A stretch of 7,025 nt of DNA, taken from assembly GCA_029059965.1 (NCBI GenBank), contig JAIDUY010000323.1, positions 1 through 7,025 on the forward strand, given 5' to 3'. Shown here one piece after another: positions 1 through 6,226 of this stretch. Below the pieces are notes generated by a model, which was not told where the DNA came from, searched no databases, and was given only the letters and a program-made list of their open reading frames with translations. The stretch comes from Muribaculaceae bacterium (GTDB lineage Bacteria; Bacteroidota; Bacteroidia; Bacteroidales; Muribaculaceae). How positions within the stretch are numbered: the first letter of the stretch is position 1; each line of letters begins with the position of its first letter. A program made the translations under genes and the position numbers.

Positions 1-22
1 TTGATGGTTGGTTTATTGTGTG

Positions 23-679
23 TCAGTTCTTTTTGTAGCACTTGCAGAAGGGGCAGGCGCCGTACTCGATGTCGTGGTCGGGCAGGGGGCGGTTGAACTG
101 GGGGTTGGGGCAGCGCAGCTCGCCGCGGCGCTTGGCCAGTTCCTCGCGGCCCGACAGCATTCTGTCGACGATGAAGCCCACGGCCACTGGTGCGACAATC
201 ATGACCAGACGGTTCAGGTTCAGCTCCAGGCCCTTGTCCTGATTGCCGATGAGCATGAATATCACCATCAGGAGAATCATGGCCAAGCCGACCGAGCACT
301 TCTGCACCCAGCCGAGGGTCTTTGCTCTGCTCTTGAAGCGTGCTTCATCCTCGCGCAGCAGATACAGGTTCTGCTGCAGGGCGTTCCACGCCGGTGTCAG
401 ATCGTCGGTAATGAGGGCTGCCGGGAACTGGAAGCCGTTGACGGTGGGCGGCCCGAGCTGGATTTTGGTGGACGGCGTGATGCGAAGACGCGATATCTTC
501 ATCAGTTTGCCACCGGGTTCGACGATGTATGTGCCGTTGGTCGAGCCGAGATCCTCGAGTATCCACTCGCCGTTGTCCTGAATTGTGATGCGGGCGTGCT
601 CGCGGCTCACCGCATTGTGTTTCTCCGGAATTTTGATGGTTTCAGGATGGAGTTTGCCTATGTAGTATTCTCTTGCCAT
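23..679 (-). CDS. FHA-domain membrane protein with C-terminal zinc-ribbon-like tail
   Basis: This 218-residue protein has an N-terminal forkhead-associated domain at about residues 5-85, a fold that binds phosphothreonine peptides. The FHA signatures SREHAR (25-30) and GSTNGT (45-50) are intact. A polar linker (about 91-126) precedes two hydrophobic segments, about 127-146 and 157-174, which probably form a membrane hairpin. The tail (190-214) resembles a zinc ribbon with Cys190, Cys209, Cys212 and Cys214. Where I would expect a second cysteine in the first knuckle there is Phe195. The start is the ATG at 679-677, which shares one base with the stop of the upstream LytTR gene (TAATG), so translation is probably coupled. 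Nearly the whole N-terminus is FHA domain, which supports this start over longer in-frame readings. The target is unknown and no Ser/Thr kinase lies in the window. FHA identity is firm; membrane topology and zinc binding are inferred. Confidence 0.88.
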   Translation of the reverse strand: MAREYYIGKLHPETIKIPEKHNAVSREHARITIQDNGEWILEDLGSTNGTYIVEPGGKLMKISRLRITPSTKIQLGPPTVNGFQFPAALITDDLTPAWNALQQNLYLLREDEARFKSRAKTLGWVQKCSVGLAMILLMVIFMLIGNQDKGLELNLNRLVMIVAPVAVGFIVDRMLSGREELAKRRGELRCPNPQFNRPLPDHDIEYGACPFCKCYKKN

Positions 680-1071
680 TATTTTGAGGGAGATTGTTTG
701 TTGGCGGAGCCCTGGAGGCCTCCGCTGATGAGTTCCTTGTACTGTTTCAGCAGCGGCTTGGGCGCCACCAGGATGTGGTTGTGTCCGGCATTGTCGCTCA
801 GGACGAGGCGCTGCTGTATCACGTTGATCTGGGTGAGAAAACGCTGGTTGATGATCAGGCTGCGGCCGAGTCGCACCAGCGGCGAACGCTGTTCGGACGG
901 CCATGCACGGCTGATATATTGCTCTATTTTGCTCAGACCGAGGCTTACGAGCGGGCCTTTGCCGGCGATATACATGAATTGGGTGTAGTTGCCGTTGGCC
1001 TGCAGATAGGCCACCTGGTCGAGGTCTATCATCAGCAGCTCGTCGCGCGAATTGAGGCAAAGCTTGTTCAT
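679..1071 (-). CDS. Stand-alone LytTR-family DNA-binding regulator
   Basis: This 130-residue protein is essentially one LytTR DNA-binding domain (about residues 5-112), the fold found at the C-terminus of AgrA/LytR response regulators. Typical family features are the YLQANGNYT stretch (22-30), which matches the usual ExxxNYT element, and VRLGRSLIIN (66-75), followed by a Q-R-L-V-L-S strand. There is no receiver domain, so any signal must arrive another way. The C-terminal 18 residues are polar and probably disordered. I chose the ATG at 1071-1069 because the domain begins immediately there. An in-frame GTG at 1143 would add 24 mostly Lys/Arg/Glu/Pro residues with no family similarity, and it lies almost at the predicted transcription start. 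The gene is cotranscribed with, and overlaps by one base, the FHA-domain gene. Autoregulation is plausible but not shown. Confidence 0.88.
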   Translation of the reverse strand: MNKLCLNSRDELLMIDLDQVAYLQANGNYTQFMYIAGKGPLVSLGLSKIEQYISRAWPSEQRSPLVRLGRSLIINQRFLTQINVIQQRLVLSDNAGHNHILVAPKPLLKQYKELISGGLQGSANKQSPSK

Positions 1072-1144
1072 GGAGTCAGGTTTTTCTCTTTCCTTTTTGG
1101 TTCGTTTTGTCGATTGGTCTTTCGGTTTGTTCGGGGTGAACACG

Positions 1145-1152
1145 CAAATTTA
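1145..1152 (-). promoter_or_regulatory. Bacteroidota -7 box for the LytTR-FHA unit
   Basis: Read on the minus strand, this is TAAATTTG, an exact match to the Bacteroidota primary-sigma -7 consensus TAnnTTTG. It would start transcription near 1138-1141, giving a leader of roughly 70 nt to the ATG at 1071. No TTTG lies 19-21 nt upstream, so the -33 half is missing or degenerate, which suggests possible activator dependence. An 11-bp dyad (GGAAA-T-TTTCC, 1163-1173) lies 10 bp upstream, inside the usual spacer, and could be an operator. Confidence 0.5.
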
Positions 1153-1226
1153 CGTATTTTTCGGAAATTTTCCTGACTTTGAGGACAATATTTCTACAAA
1201 ATCTTTCAAATAACGTTCAAAAAGTT

Positions 1227-1288
1227 GCCGACAGACCTCGCGGAACTTCTGTTCGGCCACAGTCGCGGCTGCCGCTCATAGGTTTTTT
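1227..1288 (+). other. Possible structured RNA element in intergenic DNA
   Basis: A GC-rich island sits in otherwise AT-rich spacer. Positions 1227-1235 pair with 1248-1257 as a 5 + 4 bp stem with one bulged T at 1252 and a 12-nt loop. A second small hairpin, GCGG-CTG-CCGC, occupies 1265-1275, and six consecutive T follow at 1283-1288. The order hairpin, hairpin, T-tract on the plus strand resembles the end of a short transcript, but 7 nt separate the last stem from the T-tract, so it is not a standard terminator. The only upstream promoter-like match is the imperfect TGACTTTG at 1174-1181. It could be a small RNA, a protein-binding region, or chance. Confidence 0.2.
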
Positions 1289-1395
1289 CTGAAAATAAGT
1301 TAATAAAAATTAAGTAAACCACCCCACTTGGAAAGATATGTTAACTATACGTCATTTTAGGTCGCTCCCGTGTTCTTCTTGAAAGGCAAAGATTG

Positions 1396-1403
1396 TAACT
1401 TTG
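1396..1403 (+). promoter_or_regulatory. Bacteroidota -7 box for the acyl-CoA synthetase / hflX unit
   Basis: TAACTTTG matches TAnnTTTG exactly and is followed by C, as is common for this class. The position 19 nt upstream (1373-1376) reads TTCT, a partial match to the TTTG -33 box. Transcription would begin near 1407-1410, giving a leader of about 95 nt before the ATG at 1503. It is the best promoter match in the spacer for the rightward genes. Confidence 0.55.
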
Positions 1404-1418
1404 CCCGATAAAATCCAT

Positions 1419-1477
1419 GTCCGGGAGCATACCCGGCGCTCAGACTTCGCCTGTTGTGCCTCTTATCAGTCCCGGAC
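1419..1477 (+). promoter_or_regulatory. Inverted repeat and competing hairpin in the acyl-CoA synthetase leader
   Basis: GTCCGGGA at 1419-1426 is an exact inverted repeat of TCCCGGAC at 1470-1477, giving an 8-bp stem enclosing 43 nt. The same left arm can instead form a local 5-bp hairpin, CCGGG-AGCATA-CCCGG (1421-1436). The two structures cannot coexist. Both lie downstream of the predicted transcription start and 26 nt or more before the start codon. This could be a leader control element, but no known riboswitch motif is recognised. Confidence 0.3.
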
Positions 1478-1502
1478 TTCAACTAACTGAACGACCGACA
1501 AG

Positions 1503-3323
1503 ATGCCAAATATTCTGACAAACCTTGTACGCACACAGTTGCAGCGCTACGGCGCCGGCGGGGTGGCCTATACCCGCATAGACCTCGACCATCCCGACGG
1601 CGCGCGGACAGTGCCGACCACCTGGGGCGAGTTCGCCTCGCAGGTCGACAGTGCCGCCTGCGCTCTCGAGATTCTCGGCATCGCTCCCGCCGACATGGTG
1701 GCTGTCTTCGCACCCAACTGCCCCGAGATTCTCATCACCGACTTCGCCTGCTTCGCCAACAGGGTTGTCCCCGTGGCCATCTACTCCACGAGCAGCCCCG
1801 ATCAGGTAGCATATATCATCAACGATTCCAAAGCGCGCATCCTCGTGGCCGGAACCGCCGCGCAGTATCGCACCGCACGCGAGATTTTCGACAGATGTCC
1901 CACCCTCAAGCACATAGTGACCGTCGACAGCGACATAGTCCCCGATGCCGGCGACACCGTCACCATGAGCTTCGAGTCGCTCCTCGAGCTCGGCCGCCTG
2001 GCCTCGGCAAAGACCCGTGCCGAAGTGGCCCTGCGTACGGCCGCCGCAAGCCCCGACGACATCGCGACTCTCATCTACACCTCCGGAACAACAGGCGAGC
2101 CCAAGGGCGCCATTCTGTCCCACAGCTGCTTCAACGCAGCCATCGACGCCCACATCGTGCGCCTCGATATGCTCTCCGACATCGACACCTCTGTCTGCTT
2201 CCTGCCCCTGAGCCACATCTTCGAGAAGGCATGGACATACTTCTGCCTCACCCTCGGAATGCGCGTCGACATCAACCGCGACCCCAAGCGCATCCAGGAG
2301 GCTGTCGCCCTCACACATCCCACGTGTATGTGCAGCGTGCCACGCTTCTGGGAGAAGGTCTACACTGCCGTCCAGGAGAAAATGAGCCGCGCCACGGGCA
2401 TAAAGGCATTCATGATGAAGCGCGCCCTCAAAATCGGCGCACGCCGCAACCTTGAGTTCGCCCGCCTCGGCCTTGAGGCGCCGTGGTGGCTCGAGAAGCA
2501 GTACCGCTTCTACGACCGCATGGTCTTCTCCAGGCTCCGCGAAGCCATCGGCATCGAGCGCGGCAACATTTTCCCCACCGCCGGAGCGCCCCTGTCGGCA
2601 CGCATAGTCGAGTTCTTCCACGCCTGCGGCATCAACATCGTCATAGGCTACGGCCTCAGCGAGACTACGGCAACGGTCAGCTGCTATCCCGCAGTGGGCT
2701 ACCAGATCGGAACGGTGGGCACCGTCATTCCCGACGTAAACGTACGCCTTGGCGAGAACAACGAAATCCTCGTCAAGGGCCCGACAGTGATGCGAGGCTA
2801 CTACGGTCGCCCCGAAGACACGGCCAAAGCCTTCACCGCCGACGGATGGTTCCGCACCGGCGACGCCGGCATCCTCGACGCCTCAGGCTCCATAGTCCTC
2901 ACCGAGCGCCTCAAGGACCTCTTCAAGACCAGCAACGGCAAGTACATAGCCCCGCAGGCCATCGAAAGCCGCCTCGGCGAAGACCGCTACATCGAGCAGG
3001 TGGCCGTAATCGGCGACAGCCGCAAGTACGTCACCGCCATCATCATACCCGCTTTCGAGGCTCTCAAGGAGTATGCGGAGAGGCGCAAGATTCAGTTCTC
3101 GTCGATGGAAGACCTTGTCGAGAACTCCGAAATCAAGCGCTTCATCGCCGAGCGCATCGAGCGCCTGCAGAAGGGCTTCGCAGGCTTCGAGAAAATCAAG
3201 CGCTTCACCCTGCTGCCCAAAGAGTTCACCATCGAAAACGGCGAGCTGACAAATACTCTCAAAATCCGCCGTCCCGTCATCAACTCCGTCTACGCCGACC
3301 AGATCGAGGCGATGTACGCCTGA
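1503..3323 (+). CDS. fadD: Long-chain fatty acid-CoA ligase (AMP-forming)
   Basis: This 606-residue ANL-superfamily enzyme activates long-chain fatty acids to acyl-CoA through an acyl-AMP intermediate, probably at the inner face of the membrane. The adenylate-forming motifs appear in order: the P-loop YTSGTTGEPKG (192-202), YGLSETTAT (383-391), GWFRTGD (448-454, Asp454 contacting the ribose), the hinge region around ERLKD (468-472), and the late catalytic lysine in NTLKIRR (Lys587). Length and motif order are normal for the FAA1/FadD-type family, and no key residue is missing. The ATG at 1503 follows an A-rich leader without Shine-Dalgarno, and the family-like N-terminus starts soon after. 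The gene probably shares a transcript with hflX, 22 nt downstream. In a gut anaerobe without evident beta-oxidation here, the likely role is recycling or incorporating exogenous fatty acids. Substrate chain length cannot be read from the sequence. The symbol denotes the family, not a proven orthologue. Confidence 0.93.
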   Translation: MPNILTNLVRTQLQRYGAGGVAYTRIDLDHPDGARTVPTTWGEFASQVDSAACALEILGIAPADMVAVFAPNCPEILITDFACFANRVVPVAIYSTSSPDQVAYIINDSKARILVAGTAAQYRTAREIFDRCPTLKHIVTVDSDIVPDAGDTVTMSFESLLELGRLASAKTRAEVALRTAAASPDDIATLIYTSGTTGEPKGAILSHSCFNAAIDAHIVRLDMLSDIDTSVCFLPLSHIFEKAWTYFCLTLGMRVDINRDPKRIQEAVALTHPTCMCSVPRFWEKVYTAVQEKMSRATGIKAFMMKRALKIGARRNLEFARLGLEAPWWLEKQYRFYDRMVFSRLREAIGIERGNIFPTAGAPLSARIVEFFHACGINIVIGYGLSETTATVSCYPAVGYQIGTVGTVIPDVNVRLGENNEILVKGPTVMRGYYGRPEDTAKAFTADGWFRTGDAGILDASGSIVLTERLKDLFKTSNGKYIAPQAIESRLGEDRYIEQVAVIGDSRKYVTAIIIPAFEALKEYAERRKIQFSSMEDLVENSEIKRFIAERIERLQKGFAGFEKIKRFTLLPKEFTIENGELTNTLKIRRPVINSVYADQIEAMYA

Positions 3324-3345
3324 CATTTTTTCCGTAAAAGGCTCT

Positions 3346-4575
3346 ATGAAAGAATCCGCCAAAACCGTCGCCACCGGCAACTCCGAGCGTGCCATTCTCG
3401 TCGGCCTCATAACCCCGAGGCAGGACGAGGCCAAGTCCAACGAATACCTCGACGAACTCGCGTTCCTCGCCGACACCGCAGGCGCCGACGCCGTGGCGCG
3501 ATTCACACAGCGCCTCGACTATCCCAACCCGCGCACATTCGTAGGCAAGGGCAAGCTCGAGGAAATACGCAAGTTCATCGAAGACGACGGCGACATCGCC
3601 ATGGCCATCTTCGACGACGACCTCTCGACCAAGCAGGTTCTCAACATAGAGCGCGAGCTCGGCGTCAAAATCCTCGACCGCACCAACCTCATTCTCGACA
3701 TCTTTGCAAAGAGGGCACAGACGGCATCGGCCAAGACACAGGTCGAACTTGCGCAGTACCAGTACCTTCTGCCGCGACTCACACGAATGTGGACCCACCT
3801 CGAGCGCCAGCGCGGCGGTATCGGCATGCGAGGCCCCGGCGAGACACAGATCGAGACCGACCGCCGTATAATCCTCACCAAGATATCACTGCTCAAGGAA
3901 GAGCTCCGAGCCATCGACCGCCAGAAAGCCGTGCAGCGCAAGAACCGTGGCAAGCTCACACGCGTCGCCCTCGTAGGCTACACGAACGTCGGCAAGTCCA
4001 CGCTGATGAACCTGCTGAGCAAGAGCGACGTATTCGCCGAGAACAAGCTCTTCGCCACTCTCGACACCACAGTCCGCAAGGTCGTAATCGACAATCTCCC
4101 CTTCCTCCTGAGCGACACCGTCGGATTCATCCGCAAGCTCCCCACACATCTTGTCGACTCCTTCAAGAGCACTCTCGACGAGGTCCGCGAGGCCGACATC
4201 CTCGTCCACGTCGTCGACATCTCCCATCCCCAGTTCGAGGAGCAGATTGAGGTTGTCGACAAGACATTGCGCGAAGTCTGCGACGGCGCTGACAAACCCA
4301 TGCTCCTGGTGTTCAACAAAATCGACGCCTTCACGTGCACGCCGCGCGACGAGGACGACCTCTCGCCCAGGCAGCGCTGCCACATGACTCTCGAAGAGCT
4401 CGAAAAATCCTGGATGGCCCGCGTCAACGACAACTGCATCTTCATATCCGCAAAGAAGAACGACAACATCGACGCACTCAAGAAGCGCCTCTATCAGATG
4501 GCACGCGAAATCCACCTGAGCCGCTTCCCCTACAATGACCTCCTCTACGAAACCTACGACACCCCCGCTGAGTAA
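3346..4575 (+). CDS. hflX: Ribosome-associated GTPase HflX
   Basis: This 409-residue protein is a complete HflX, a translation-factor-class GTPase that binds the 50S subunit and splits stalled or stress-arrested ribosomes. The N-terminal HflX domain (about 1-200) includes FVGKGK, LDRTNLILDIFA and the glycine-rich QRGGIGMRGPGE loop, followed by a helical linker. The G domain has G1 GYTNVGKST (211-219, Lys217), G3 DTVGF (257-261), G4 NKID (324-327) and a SAKK-type G5 near residue 370. Length is typical. A charged insertion after G4 (about 328-360) has counterparts in Bacteroidales HflX as I remember them. The start ATG lies 22 nt after the acyl-CoA synthetase stop, with an AAAAGG run just upstream that is at best a weak ribosome site. 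It is probably cotranscribed with that gene, but there is no clear functional link. Confidence 0.96.
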   Translation: MKESAKTVATGNSERAILVGLITPRQDEAKSNEYLDELAFLADTAGADAVARFTQRLDYPNPRTFVGKGKLEEIRKFIEDDGDIAMAIFDDDLSTKQVLNIERELGVKILDRTNLILDIFAKRAQTASAKTQVELAQYQYLLPRLTRMWTHLERQRGGIGMRGPGETQIETDRRIILTKISLLKEELRAIDRQKAVQRKNRGKLTRVALVGYTNVGKSTLMNLLSKSDVFAENKLFATLDTTVRKVVIDNLPFLLSDTVGFIRKLPTHLVDSFKSTLDEVREADILVHVVDISHPQFEEQIEVVDKTLREVCDGADKPMLLVFNKIDAFTCTPRDEDDLSPRQRCHMTLEELEKSWMARVNDNCIFISAKKNDNIDALKKRLYQMAREIHLSRFPYNDLLYETYDTPAE

Positions 4576-4579
4576 GAGA

Positions 4580-4593
4580 GTGTTCTAAAACAC
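4580..4593. terminator. Small hairpin at the convergent junction
   Basis: GTGTT-CTAA-AACAC forms a 5-bp stem with a 4-nt loop. It spans the 9-nt gap between the hflX stop and the opposing metallopeptidase gene and includes that gene's stop codon. Being symmetric, it could act in both directions. The stem is short and no long T-tract follows on either strand, so it is a weak terminator candidate. Confidence 0.2.
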
Positions 4594-5355
4594 CGGAAAA
4601 CTGAAGGCGCGGAGCTTTCGGCGCAGTTCTGCCTCGCGGCCGCCGAGGTAGCCGTCGCACACGCTGTGGAAGGCCGCGCTGTGGTTCATCTCGCTCAGGT
4701 GCGCCAGCTCGTGGCAGATGATATATTCGCGCAGCTCGACGGGAAGGAAGATGAGCCGCGGGCTGAGCGCTATCTCGCCCGTGCCCGAGCAGGAACCCAA
4801 ATTGCGTACCGAATCCTTGAATGTCCACCGTCTCGGCGACACCCCCGTCCGTGCCGCACACTGCCGTGCCAGCGGCAGAATCCATGCGGGCGCGGCATGG
4901 CGCGCGCAGCTCAGCATCATGCGGTTGACTGCCGTCTGCACGTCGCGGTCGGCGATGTTGGCGGCGGCTTCGGCGCCGAGTCCTATTATATAGTTCGTTT
5001 CTTTGCCGCGCACGGCCTCGCCCGCGCGCCACAGCTCCATGCGCTCATCGTCGAGGCGGGACGACTCGACGATGCTGATGTCGATTTCGGTGCAGTCGAC
5101 GACCATGCCTATGCGGAAGCGAGGCTCGGGGCGGCGTGCCGTGATGGCCTTGATGTTTCGTGTAAGGAAGTCGGCGACAGTCGCCCCCGCAATCCCCGGA
5201 GGCATCGACAGACACAGCACCGGCCCCTTCCAGCGTGCCGTCAGCCGGCGCGAGGTGCGGCTGACGCGCACCGACAGCTCCGCGTCGAGCGGATGTCCGG
5301 AGCGGTACCGGCCCGACAGCACCTCGCGGACTGCGCCGATGGAGGGTGCCTCCAT
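4585..5355 (-). CDS. YgjP/DUF45-family zinc metallopeptidase
   Basis: This 256-residue protein carries the metal site HELAHL (215-220) followed by NHSAAFH (224-230). It reads as HExxH with a third ligand at His225, the pattern of YgjP-like (DUF45, WSS1-related) metallopeptidases. The preceding LGSCS (186-190) and the I-A-L-S-P-R-L-I-F-L-P segment match the family's GSC and beta-strand region. The usual Trp before GSC is Leu186, and the usual Trp after the final Phe is His230. The N-terminal half (1-150) is poorly conserved. No signal peptide or membrane segment is seen, so it is probably cytoplasmic. The ATG at 5355-5353 overlaps the nadK TGA as TGATG, which indicates translational coupling and fixes the start, although the open frame continues further upstream. 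It is the last gene of the nadK operon. Substrates of the family are mostly unknown and nothing here identifies one. Confidence 0.88.
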   Translation of the reverse strand: MEAPSIGAVREVLSGRYRSGHPLDAELSVRVSRTSRRLTARWKGPVLCLSMPPGIAGATVADFLTRNIKAITARRPEPRFRIGMVVDCTEIDISIVESSRLDDERMELWRAGEAVRGKETNYIIGLGAEAAANIADRDVQTAVNRMMLSCARHAAPAWILPLARQCAARTGVSPRRWTFKDSVRNLGSCSGTGEIALSPRLIFLPVELREYIICHELAHLSEMNHSAAFHSVCDGYLGGREAELRRKLRAFSFPVF

Positions 5356-6221
5356 CAGTTTTCGCCCCAGTGGAGTTTGTCGCGCAGGGTGTCGGCGAAA
5401 CTGCGGCCGGCGGGCTGGAGCAGATGCACGGCGAAGGGCGCGCGGCGGATTTCGACAGTCGTGCCGGTTTCGATTTCGTAGTAGCGGCTGTCGAGCGACA
5501 CGCGCACATGGCTCGCACGTCCCGTCGGGACGATGCGGATGGTCGACGAGCCGTCGACAACCAGAGGACGCATCGACAGCGAGTGGGCCGCTACGGGCGA
5601 CAGCACGCACACGTCGACGGTAGGCTGCACTATCGGGCCGCCGACCGACAGGTTGTAGGCCGTGCTGCCCGTGGCAGTGCACACGATAAGTCCGTCGGCG
5701 CGGTACTGCGCCAGCGGGCGCCCGTCGATGCTCACGTCGGCGTTGATCATCGACGATGTCTCCACCTTGGTCACTGCTATTTCGTTCAGTGCGTAGGGAG
5801 CCGCATGTACGTCCAGGCAGGGCGACACGAGCTCCAGCAGGCGGCGGCTTTCCATGCGGAAGGCATCGCCTCCGAGCTCGTCGAGCAGGTGCGGAAGCCT
5901 CTCGACGGGCAGAGCCGTCAGGAAGCCTAAGTGGCCGGTATTGACCCCGATTATGGGCAGCTCCTTCTCGCCGACCCACATGGCCGTGCGCAGGAAGGTG
6001 CCGTCGCCGCCGAGGCTCACGGCCATGTCGGCCTCGAAATCGTCGCCGTCGACAACCGTACCCACCACGCCAAGAACGCCTGGCATGAGCTCGTACAGAT
6101 GTCGGTAAAGCTTGCGGTGCATCACGGCTGTCGCTCCCTTGCTGCGGAGCGACTCCAGAAACTCCCTTATCGGTTCGGCGCTGGCTTCCTGCCGGCGGCT
6201 TCCATAGATGGCTATGCGCAT
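5355..6221 (-). CDS. nadK: NAD kinase
   Basis: This 288-residue ATP-NAD kinase phosphorylates NAD to NADP, the only de novo route to NADP. The diagnostic GGDGT motif is at 71-75 (catalytic Asp73). The conserved NTGHLGFL (94-101), the NE pair (146-147) in ALNEIAVTK, and the DGLIV...TGSTAYNLSVGGPIV block (177-198) are all present. Length is typical of PpnK/NadK and no key residue is missing. The start MRIAIYGSR is the usual N-terminus. It begins 5 nt after the stop of the small upstream gene and its stop overlaps the metallopeptidase start, so it is the middle gene of a three-gene operon. Expression should be driven mainly by the promoter near 6696-6726. Confidence 0.96.
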   Translation of the reverse strand: MRIAIYGSRRQEASAEPIREFLESLRSKGATAVMHRKLYRHLYELMPGVLGVVGTVVDGDDFEADMAVSLGGDGTFLRTAMWVGEKELPIIGVNTGHLGFLTALPVERLPHLLDELGGDAFRMESRRLLELVSPCLDVHAAPYALNEIAVTKVETSSMINADVSIDGRPLAQYRADGLIVCTATGSTAYNLSVGGPIVQPTVDVCVLSPVAAHSLSMRPLVVDGSSTIRIVPTGRASHVRVSLDSRYYEIETGTTVEIRRAPFAVHLLQPAGRSFADTLRDKLHWGEN

Positions 6222-6226
6222 ATCGG

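Larger units (their letters stand above)
1072..1502. other. 431-bp divergent intergenic region
   Basis: This AT-rich spacer separates the leftward LytTR gene from the rightward acyl-CoA synthetase gene. It contains the leftward -7 box (1145-1152), a small dyad (1163-1173), a GC-rich hairpin island followed by six T (1227-1288), an AT-only inverted repeat TTAAT-AAAA-ATTAA (1300-1313), the rightward -7 box (1396-1403) and an inverted repeat in the rightward leader (1419-1477). I see no credible protein-coding gene in it. The stretch 1315-1390 contains nothing I can name apart from a GTTAAC palindrome. Confidence 0.7.

Noticed and set aside
8..988. Long plus-strand open frame (326 codons) across the LytTR and FHA genes
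   Set aside because: It is antisense to two genes with clear domain motifs and shows no recognisable domain; in GC-rich coding DNA such shadow frames stay open by codon bias.
1072..1143. N-terminal extension of the LytTR protein from a GTG at 1143
   Set aside because: The extra 24 residues are low-complexity and charged, and the GTG lies at or next to the predicted transcription start.
1212..1229. Possible LytTR-type direct repeat (AACGTTCAA and AAAGTTGCC)
   Set aside because: The GTT cores are 9 nt apart rather than about one or two helical turns plus spacing as in known LytTR sites, and the second copy misses two consensus positions.
1479..2621. Minus-strand open frame of 380 codons within the acyl-CoA synthetase gene
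   Set aside because: It mirrors the coding strand of a gene with complete catalytic motifs and is rich in low-complexity Gly/Ala/Asp/Glu/Val typical of antisense shadows.
2483..3337. Plus-strand open frame of 284 codons in another frame of the same gene
   Set aside because: It is dominated by Arg, His and Pro runs, a frame-shift signature of GC-rich coding sequence, and has no domain.
5346..5930. Plus-strand open frames opposite nadK and the metallopeptidase
   Set aside because: All conserved motifs lie on the minus strand; the plus frames lack any recognisable feature or promoter.
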